From the NCBI GenBank assembly GCA_902470895.1, contig CABRID010000112.1:1-6009 (forward strand): DNA of 6,009 nucleotides, given 5' to 3'. Origin of the DNA: an uncultured Collinsella sp. (GTDB lineage: Bacteria > Actinomycetota > Coriobacteriia > Coriobacteriales > Coriobacteriaceae). The notes beneath the pieces were generated by a model. It was not told the origin of the DNA and made no database searches. It saw only the letters and a program-made list of their open reading frames with translations. The position numbers and the translations under genes were made by a program. Within the stretch, counting starts at the first letter, position 1. Every line of letters begins with the position of its first letter. Positions 1 to 4,809 of this stretch are shown here, piece after piece.

Positions 1-64
1 TTTTAAGGGTGGTTCTGATTGGTGGCTATCTGCGCAGTGGTGCCAATAGTATTTTGCGGAAGAT

Positions 65-1036
65 CTACCTCTCGCTTGGCTTGGAAGTAGGGTGGCCGGG
101 CTGGTCGTCGTAGGCGTATTTGCTGTACACGTTGACCTCCCACTGCTTTTTTTCGACCTTTGCTACAGAATCTAGGATGAAGCCGGTCGCAAGGCTCAGG
201 CCGCACAGGAACATAAACGAGGCGGCGAGCACAGCGGTGGGGAAGCGCGGGACGAGGCCGGTCTGGAAATATTCGACAACGATGGGCATGCCCAGGGCGA
301 GGCCGAATACCGCGAACAGAAGCGCAACGAGGCTGAAGAACTTCAGCGGGCGGTAGTCCTTGAACAGCGTGCCGATCATCGCAACGACTTTAATGCCGTC
401 GCTCACGGTGTTGAGTTTGGACTCGGAACCCTCGGGACGGTCGCGGTACTCGATGGGCACATCTTTGATGCGCCAGCGGTGGTCGACGGCGTGGATCGAG
501 AGCTCGGTTTCGATCTGAAAGCCCTCGGAAAGCACTGGGAAGGTTTTAACGAACGGGCGGCTCATGGCGCGGTAGCCTGTCATGACGTCATCGAAGCTGT
601 AGCCATAGATCCACTTGATCATGGCGCGGACCAGATTATTGCCAAAGCCGTGGAAGGCACGCTTGTTCTCCTCGGCGTAGGTGCCGTTGGAAAGGCGATC
701 GCCTACGGTCATGTCGGCCGTACCGTTAAGGATGGGCTCGCAGAGGGCCTTGGCCGCCTCGGCGGGGTAGGTGTCGTCGCCGTCGACCATCAGGTAGCAA
801 TCGGCGTCGATATCGCGAAACATCTGGCGGCACACGTTGCCCTTTCCCTGACGGGGCTCAAAGCGGACTGTGGCGCCGTGCTCGGTGGCAATGCGTGAGG
901 TATCGTCCGACGAGTTGTTGTCATAGACATAGACCGTCGCCTGCGGAAGCTCGCGGTGAAAGTCGTCGATGACTTTGCCGATCGTGAGCGCTTCGTTGTA
1001 GCAAGGGATGATGACGGCGATGGATTCAGAATTCAC
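65..1036 (-). CDS. Family 2 glycosyltransferase, polyprenyl-phosphate sugar transferase type, with two C-terminal membrane helices
   Basis: 323 aa. The N-terminal 230 residues are a GT-A fold: the nucleotide-sugar motif IIPCYNEALTIG (9-20), YDNNSSDDT (38-46), a DxD-type metal site in MVDGDDTYP (D85, D87, D88), and the acceptor-side block GFQIETEL (172-179). Two hydrophobic segments follow (about 232-256 and 266-288), then a charged cytosolic tail. This layout matches GtrB/DPM-like enzymes, which transfer a sugar from a nucleotide donor to undecaprenyl phosphate on the inner face of the membrane. Sugar and acceptor cannot be read from the sequence. The start is GTG at 1036, supported by AAGGAG (1043-1048) 6 nt upstream and the usual short N-terminus before the first beta strand. 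Transcribed divergently from a polysaccharide exporter, so a role in making or decorating the exported glycan is likely but inferred. The family is confident; the substrate is not. Confidence 0.9.
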   Translation of the reverse strand: MNSESIAVIIPCYNEALTIGKVIDDFHRELPQATVYVYDNNSSDDTSRIATEHGATVRFEPRQGKGNVCRQMFRDIDADCYLMVDGDDTYPAEAAKALCEPILNGTADMTVGDRLSNGTYAEENKRAFHGFGNNLVRAMIKWIYGYSFDDVMTGYRAMSRPFVKTFPVLSEGFQIETELSIHAVDHRWRIKDVPIEYRDRPEGSESKLNTVSDGIKVVAMIGTLFKDYRPLKFFSLVALLFAVFGLALGMPIVVEYFQTGLVPRFPTAVLAASFMFLCGLSLATGFILDSVAKVEKKQWEVNVYSKYAYDDQPGHPTSKPSER

Positions 1037-1196
1037 TTAATGCTCCTTATACATTCAATCCTAGAAAGTATAGCCGTTTGGGCCTGGCATCCTAAGATGT
1101 GGGTTAGTTCTCCAGTTTTGTTGCGCGAATCGTTTGCATGGCCGTCGGGTCTATACTGTTCGTTTGTCAACGATTACGAGTAAAGGAGTTGCATCC
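1037..1196. promoter_or_regulatory. Divergent promoter region between glycosyltransferase and exporter operon
   Basis: This 160-bp gap separates two divergent genes, so it should hold both promoters. On the plus strand TATACT at 1152-1157 is a candidate -10 box for the permease; on the minus strand TATACT (1067-1072 read in reverse) is a candidate -10 for the glycosyltransferase. Neither has a good TTGACA-like -35 at 16-18 bp. I see no clear operator palindrome. The placement is strong by logic; the exact boxes are weak calls. Confidence 0.5.
1182..1188 (+). promoter_or_regulatory. Shine-Dalgarno that fixes the permease GTG start
   Basis: AAAGGAG lies 8 nt before GTG at 1197. The reading frame is open further upstream to a TTG at 1134, but that start has no ribosome binding site and would add 21 residues unlike the family, overlapping the putative -10 box. 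The GTG at 1197 is therefore preferred. Confidence 0.8.
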
Positions 1197-2042
1197 GTGT
1201 CGGATCAGACAAAGCAACAAGAAACTCGCAGTCTGCCTGCGACGTTTGCTAAGAACGAATTTGAGAAGGACGCGTTTATCCTTCGTCAGCTGGTTACCAA
1301 GGATTTTAAGATCAAGTATCGCCGTAGCGTTCTGGGCGTCGCATGGTCGGTGCTCAACCCGCTGCTGATGATGATCGTCATGGCCATCGTGTTCTCGACG
1401 ATTTTTGGCCAAGGTCGCAATGGCTCAATGACGCCCGAGATGTACCCGCTGTACTTGATCGTGGGTAACATTACCTTTGCCGTCATGTCCGAGTCTACGA
1501 ACCAGGCCCTGACGTCGATCGTGGGCGCTGCCCCTCTGCTCAAGAAGGTTAAGGTGCACCGCTGGGTCTTCCCGGTGCAGAAGGTGCTCTTCTCGCTGGT
1601 CAACTTTGCCTTCTCGCTGGTCGCCGTCGCCATCGTCATGCTGTGGTTCCGCGTTATGCCTTCTTGGCACCTGATTCTGCTGCCGGTTTGCCTGCTGCTG
1701 CTTATGTGCTTCTGCATGGGCCTGGGCATGATGCTCTCTGCCCTTACGGTCTTCTTCCGCGACGTTATGCATCTGTGGAGCGTCGTCATTACGGCGTGGA
1801 CTTACATTACGCCCATCTTCTGGACGACTGACTATATTGCGCAAATGCCGCATCTCGTGCGTATCTTGATGTATGCGAACCCCATGTTCAACTACCTGCA
1901 GTTTATGCGCGATATCTTCCTGTTCCAGACTACGCCCTCGCTTATGACGTTTGGTATGTGCGTTGCCTGGGCGGTTCTTGCGCTTATTATTGGCTATACC
2001 GTGTTCCATAAGTCCGAGCGCAAGTTCATCCTCTACATCTAA
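1197..2042 (+). CDS. ABC-2 type polysaccharide (O-antigen/teichoic acid-like) export permease
   Basis: 281 aa from the GTG start, within the usual 250-290 aa for Wzm/TagG permeases. The N-terminal amphipathic stretch ends in the family hallmark TKDFKIKYRRSVLGVAWSVL (34-53) just before the first membrane helix. About six hydrophobic segments can be seen (roughly 49-70, 83-103, 128-150, 158-183, 192-210, 252-270). The segment FFRDVMHLW (186-194) followed by TYITPIFW (202-209) is also typical of ABC2_membrane exporters. Two copies would form the membrane channel that moves a lipid-linked glycan across the cytoplasmic membrane, powered by the ATPase encoded next. The stop codon TAA at 2040-2042 overlaps the Shine-Dalgarno of that ATPase gene, so the two are translationally adjacent and probably coupled. 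The polymer type (teichoic acid, rhamnan, O-antigen-like) cannot be decided from this protein alone. Confidence 0.93.
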   Translation: MSDQTKQQETRSLPATFAKNEFEKDAFILRQLVTKDFKIKYRRSVLGVAWSVLNPLLMMIVMAIVFSTIFGQGRNGSMTPEMYPLYLIVGNITFAVMSESTNQALTSIVGAAPLLKKVKVHRWVFPVQKVLFSLVNFAFSLVAVAIVMLWFRVMPSWHLILLPVCLLLLMCFCMGLGMMLSALTVFFRDVMHLWSVVITAWTYITPIFWTTDYIAQMPHLVRILMYANPMFNYLQFMRDIFLFQTTPSLMTFGMCVAWAVLALIIGYTVFHKSERKFILYI

Positions 2043-2046
2043 GGAG
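2041..2046 (+). promoter_or_regulatory. Shine-Dalgarno overlapping the permease stop codon; fixes the ATPase start
   Basis: AAGGAG shares its first two bases with the permease TAA stop. A GTG (2051) and an ATG (2054) follow directly in the same frame. Spacing is 4 nt to the GTG and 7 nt to the ATG, so the ATG at 2054 is the better start. The overlap suggests coupled translation of permease and ATPase. Confidence 0.75.
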
Positions 2047-2053
2047 TGCTGTG

Positions 2054-2821
2054 ATGACTGAATCTGTTGTTGATTACAGCGAGCAGCCTCTGGCTGTCGA
2101 GGTCGACGACGTTACCATGATCTTTAACATGGCGTCCGAGTCGCTGACCAACCTCAAGGAGTACTTCATTAAGCTTGCCAAGCATGAGTTGTTCTTTGAG
2201 GAGTTTAGGGCGCTTAAGCATATCTCGTTTGATATTCATCGTGGCGAGGTCGTGGGTCTGGTCGGCACCAATGGCTCCGGCAAGTCTACGATGCTCAAGA
2301 TTATCGCTGGCGTGCTTGAGCCAAGCGAGGGCAGCGTTAAGGTGCACGGTAACATCGCGCCGCTGATTGAGCTTGGTGCTGGTTTTGACCCCGAGCTGAC
2401 CGCCCGCGAGAACATCTATCTGAACGGCGCCCTGCTTGGCTATACCAAGGAGTTCATCGATGCCAACTTTGACGGCATTATCGAATTCGCTGAGCTGCAG
2501 AACTTTGTCGATATGCCGCTTAAGAACTTCTCCTCGGGCATGGTGGCGCGTATCGCCTTTGCAATCGCGACGATTACCGAGCCCGATATTCTGATCGTTG
2601 ACGAGACGTTGTCCGTCGGTGATGTGTTCTTCCAGCAGAAGTGCGAGGACCGTATCCAGCACTTTATCCAGAGCGGCGACGTGACGGTTCTGTTCGTTTC
2701 GCACTCTATGGAGCAGGTTGAGCGCATCTGCCAGCGTGCCGTTTGGATTGAGAAGGGTGACCTTCGCATGGACGGCCCGGTTGATGAGGTCTGCAAGGCG
2801 TATCGCGAGCAGTTCAACTAG
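2054..2821 (+). CDS. ABC transporter ATP-binding protein for polysaccharide export (short Wzt/TagH/KpsT type)
   Basis: 255 aa; one nucleotide-binding domain. Walker A is GTNGSGKST (71-79). The block APLIELGAGFDPELTARENI (102-121) is characteristic of the polysaccharide-export branch (Wzt, KpsT, TagH). The signature is FSSGM (159-163) instead of the LSGGQ of most ABC ATPases, as usual in this branch. Walker B plus catalytic Glu is ILIVDET (179-185) followed by LSVGD, and the switch His is in VSHSM (H217). All residues needed for ATP hydrolysis are present. The protein ends soon after the ATPase core, so it lacks the C-terminal carbohydrate-binding domain of long Wzt proteins such as those of E. 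coli O9a. It should dimerise and pair with the permease encoded 11 nt upstream. Substrate identity is unknown; the protein family is very secure. Confidence 0.95.
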   Translation: MTESVVDYSEQPLAVEVDDVTMIFNMASESLTNLKEYFIKLAKHELFFEEFRALKHISFDIHRGEVVGLVGTNGSGKSTMLKIIAGVLEPSEGSVKVHGNIAPLIELGAGFDPELTARENIYLNGALLGYTKEFIDANFDGIIEFAELQNFVDMPLKNFSSGMVARIAFAIATITEPDILIVDETLSVGDVFFQQKCEDRIQHFIQSGDVTVLFVSHSMEQVERICQRAVWIEKGDLRMDGPVDEVCKAYREQFN

Positions 2822-2823
2822 GT

Positions 2824-2829
2824 TATAAT
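2824..2829 (+). promoter_or_regulatory. Candidate -10 box upstream of the tRNA gene
   Basis: A perfect TATAAT lies just after the ATPase stop codon, and 46 nt before the tRNA 5' end, which would give a leader of about 40 nt to be removed by RNase P. No convincing -35 hexamer is found 16-18 bp upstream (that region is inside the ATPase gene). The tRNA could also be read through from the exporter operon. Confidence 0.4.
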
Positions 2830-2875
2830 TACTTGCGCCTGACAGGCTTGCGCTTGCTTGGGCGTGCGGCTATTT

Positions 2876-2952
2876 GCTCCATTAGCTCAGTTGGATAGAG
2901 CAGGGGACTTCTAATCCCAAGGTCGACGGTTCGAATCCGCCATGGAGCACCA
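2876..2952 (+). tRNA. tRNA-Arg (anticodon UCU, reads AGA)
   Basis: 77 nt including an encoded CCA (2950-2952). The acceptor arms GCTCCAT (2876-2882) and ATGGAGC (2942-2948) pair fully, with discriminator A2949. The D stem is GCTC/GAGC around a 9-nt loop AGTTGGATA. The anticodon loop CTTCTAA (2908-2914) carries TCT at 2910-2912. The T loop is TTCGAAT (2930-2936), with a 5-nt variable loop. Two stem positions do not pair: G2903 opposite A2919 at the top of the anticodon stem (27-43) and A2926 opposite C2940 in the T stem (50-64). Isoleucine and methionine anticodons are excluded by the loop. It is followed immediately by a strong terminator, so it is probably a single-tRNA transcript. Confidence 0.96.
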
Positions 2953-2961
2953 TCGTTTATT

Positions 2962-2994
2962 AAGCCCAGACCGCTTGGTGGTCTGGGCTTTTTT
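2962..2994 (+). terminator. Intrinsic terminator after tRNA-Arg
   Basis: A perfect 11-bp stem AAGCCCAGACC (2962-2972) and GGTCTGGGCTT (2980-2990) encloses a 7-nt loop, and the T run at 2989-2994 follows on the plus strand. It lies 10 nt after the tRNA CCA. On the opposite strand the stem is followed only by a TTAATAAA-like stretch, so it could at most terminate the converging aro operon weakly. Confidence 0.95.
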
Positions 2995-3056
2995 CATCTT
3001 GTGTGCTGCTGGAGCCGAGCGCGAGCAAGCCGCTGCTGTTTGTTGGGGTTGGCATT

Positions 3057-3494
3057 TTACTTTTCGAGATACTCCCTCAGCAGCTCCAGGGCATGGGCGT
3101 AGCCTTGGAGGCCTTTGCCAGTGATGGTGGCGAAGCAGGCTAGGCGTGCATAGCTCACCTGGCGGAAGTCCTCGCGGGTCTCGACGGCGCTGATGTGGAC
3201 CTCGACGGTAGGGATGGCGACAGCCTTGAGTGCGTCGAGGATCGCCACGCTCGTGTGCGTGTAGGCCGCCGGATTGATGACGATGCCGTCGACCTTGCCG
3301 TAGGCCTCCTGGATCTTGTCGACGATGCTGCCCTCGTGGTTGGACTGGAAGACCTCGACCTCGTCGAAGCCCTGTGCAGCGCCCGCTTCCTGGCAGATCT
3401 GCACTAAGCGGTCGTAGTTGTCGCTGCCATAGATGCCCGGCTCGCGAATGCCGAGCATGTTGAGGTTGGGGCCGTTGATGACGAGTGCTTTCAT
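3057..3494 (-). CDS. aroQ: 3-dehydroquinate dehydratase, type II
   Basis: 145 aa, the standard size of the dodecameric type II dehydroquinase, which converts 3-dehydroquinate to 3-dehydroshikimate (step 3 of the shikimate pathway, cytosol). The N-terminal signature INGPNLNMLGIREPGIYG (6-23) gives N12, R17 and the catalytic Tyr22 on the flexible lid. The second block INPAAYTHTSVAI (73-85) carries N74 and catalytic His80. The third, VEVHIS (97-102), gives E98 and H100, followed by R107. All catalytic residues are present. The Asn that usually follows the Ser of the HxS motif is Ala103 here. The ATG at 3494 is chosen because it starts exactly at the family N-terminus and has AAGGA (3502-3506) 7 nt upstream; the frame is open further upstream but that part overlaps aroE-aroK in another frame. 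It is the last gene visible in the aro operon, 64 nt after aroE-aroK, with a long hairpin in the gap. Confidence 0.96.
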   Translation of the reverse strand: MKALVINGPNLNMLGIREPGIYGSDNYDRLVQICQEAGAAQGFDEVEVFQSNHEGSIVDKIQEAYGKVDGIVINPAAYTHTSVAILDALKAVAIPTVEVHISAVETREDFRQVSYARLACFATITGKGLQGYAHALELLREYLEK

Positions 3495-3516
3495 GGTTGC
3501 TTCCTTTGCGGTTGGA

Positions 3517-3555
3517 AAGCCACCACAAAGGTGCCTGTCCCCTTTGTGGTGGCTT
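3517..3555. repeat. Perfect 15-bp inverted repeat in the aroE-aroK/aroQ gap
   Basis: AAGCCACCACAAAGG (3517-3531) is the exact reverse complement of CCTTTGTGGTGGCTT (3541-3555), with a 9-nt loop TGCCTGTCC. In the direction of transcription (minus) it starts 3 nt after the aroE-aroK stop and ends 10 nt before the aroQ Shine-Dalgarno. There is no T run after the stem (only CTTTCC), so it is not a classical intrinsic terminator. It may be a dispersed REP-like palindrome, an mRNA stabiliser or a partial attenuator. Confidence 0.85.
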
Positions 3556-3558
3556 AGG

Positions 3559-4809
3559 TTAGAGAGCGGGTGGGAGGGTCTCGAGGAGGGCTTGGGCGGT
3601 GTTGGCGGCGCAGTCGCGTGAGTCGATGATGTAGTCGGCCCAGGCGCGGTAGCGCGGCATGCGCTGCTCGGCCAGCTTGTCGATGCCGTCGCGGGCGGTG
3701 ATGGGGCGGCCCTTGTGGGCGAGTTCATCGAGCTTGCGGTTGAGCATCACGATTTGGCTGTTCTGGTGCAACAGCGGATAGTTCTCGTCACGCGTGACCA
3801 CGCCGCCGCCGGTTGAGAGCACCAGGCCGCTGCGCTTGGAGATGTCGGACAGAGCCGCCGTCTCCTGCTCGCGGAAGGCCACCTCGCCGCGCTCGACGAT
3901 AAAGTCGGCACAGGGCATGCCCAGACGCTCCTCGAGCGCGTGATCCAGGTCGATGTGCTCGCGACCCGTGAGCAGGGCAATCTGCTCACCCACGCGGGTC
4001 TTGCCCGAGCCCGGCATGCCGATCAGCGCGATGTTCTGTTCGCGGCGCGACAGGCGCTCCGTTACGTCCAGGATGCGCTCGCGCGGGGTGGCCTGGCCGG
4101 TATAGCGCTCGACGGCCTGTGCCGCCTGTGCCACGAGCATGAGCAGGCCACCGATGCAGGGGATGCCGCGGCGTTCGGCTTCGAGCATCAGGCCCGTGCG
4201 GGCGGGGTTGTAGACAATGTCGATGACGCCCTCGAGCGCATTGAGGCCCTCGAGCGTGCAGGGAGCGTCGGGGCAGTGGGGGAACATGCCGGCGGGCGTG
4301 CAGTTGACGAGCAGGGCGACGTCGGACTGCTGCGCGATGTTGCCGTAGTTGACCTCGCTCGTGCGACCCACGGGCACAACGATGGCGCCCAGGTCTCCCA
4401 GCACCATCGTTGCCGTGGTGCCGGCGCCACCGGTGGCTCCGAGCACGAGGGCCTTCTTGCCGGTAACCTCAACCCCCAGCTCCTCGACCAGGCACTGAAA
4501 ACCAAAGTAGTCGGTGTTGTCGCCGCGCAGGCACCCGTCGGGCAGGCGCGTGATGGTGTTGACGTTGCCCATGCGCTCGGCGAGCGGGCTCAGCTCGTCC
4601 AGGTAGTTCATGACGGCGCGTTTGTAGGGGATGGTCACGTTGGTGCCTTCCCACTCGTTGCCGGTCATAAAGGCCGCGAGGTCCTCGGGCTCGCGCTCAA
4701 ATCGCACGTACTCGAGCCCAGCGAGCTCTTTGTAGATGGTCGGGGTGTAGCTGTGGCCCAGCACGCGGCCCAGCACGCCGTAGGGGCGGGTTGCGGCGGT
4801 ATCGGTCAT
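3559..4809 (-). CDS. aroE-aroK: Fused shikimate dehydrogenase - shikimate kinase
   Basis: 416 aa with two enzymes in one chain: 3-dehydroshikimate to shikimate (NADPH), then shikimate to shikimate 3-phosphate (ATP). Residues 1-250 are AroE: substrate loop GHSYTP (18-23), NVTIPYK with catalytic Lys63, GNVNTI with N84, GDNTD with catalytic Asp100, nucleotide loop GATGGAG (124-130), VNCTPAGM (168-175) and the C-terminal Gln228. Residues from about 257 are AroK: P-loop GMPGSGKT (264-271), DLD (287-289) and R313 for shikimate, STGGG (332-336), lid Arg in RPI (368-370) and the RxxxY motif at R383-Y387. The linker between them is only about 10-15 residues, and no stop or frameshift interrupts the reading frame. 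The ATG at 4809 directly abuts the pheA stop (zero gap), with GGAGG (4818-4822) 8 nt upstream. Both active sites look intact. The fused order may favour handover of shikimate between domains, which is inference. Confidence 0.95.
   Translation of the reverse strand: MTDTAATRPYGVLGRVLGHSYTPTIYKELAGLEYVRFEREPEDLAAFMTGNEWEGTNVTIPYKRAVMNYLDELSPLAERMGNVNTITRLPDGCLRGDNTDYFGFQCLVEELGVEVTGKKALVLGATGGAGTTATMVLGDLGAIVVPVGRTSEVNYGNIAQQSDVALLVNCTPAGMFPHCPDAPCTLEGLNALEGVIDIVYNPARTGLMLEAERRGIPCIGGLLMLVAQAAQAVERYTGQATPRERILDVTERLSRREQNIALIGMPGSGKTRVGEQIALLTGREHIDLDHALEERLGMPCADFIVERGEVAFREQETAALSDISKRSGLVLSTGGGVVTRDENYPLLHQNSQIVMLNRKLDELAHKGRPITARDGIDKLAEQRMPRYRAWADYIIDSRDCAANTAQALLETLPPAL

Noticed and set aside
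1..64. Hairpin ATTGG...CCAAT downstream of the glycosyltransferase as its terminator
   Set aside because: Only five Watson-Crick pairs around a long loop and no T run on the minus strand; too weak to call.
479..898. Plus-strand open frame of 139 codons opposite the glycosyltransferase
   Set aside because: Antisense to the GT-A domain with its conserved DxD and acceptor motifs; no independent evidence for coding.
1134..1196. N-terminal extension of the permease starting at TTG 1134
   Set aside because: No Shine-Dalgarno before it, overlaps the candidate promoter, and the added residues do not resemble the family. GTG at 1197 has AAAGGAG at good spacing.
1425..2704. Minus-strand open frames of 190-220 codons under the permease and ATPase genes
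   Set aside because: They are rich in Arg, His and Gln without domains, lie opposite strongly supported genes, and lack ribosome binding sites.
2953..3056. Integrated element or att duplicate next to the tRNA-Arg
   Set aside because: No second copy of the tRNA 3' end, no integrase and no space for an element between the terminator and aroQ.
3517..3555. Intrinsic terminator between aroE-aroK and aroQ
   Set aside because: The stem is strong but no T run follows it in the direction of transcription, and a co-directional gene with its own ribosome binding site starts soon after.
3495..3728. Upstream extension of the aroQ frame
   Set aside because: It runs through the hairpin and back into the aroE-aroK coding region in another frame; the family N-terminus and the ribosome binding site both place the start at 3494.
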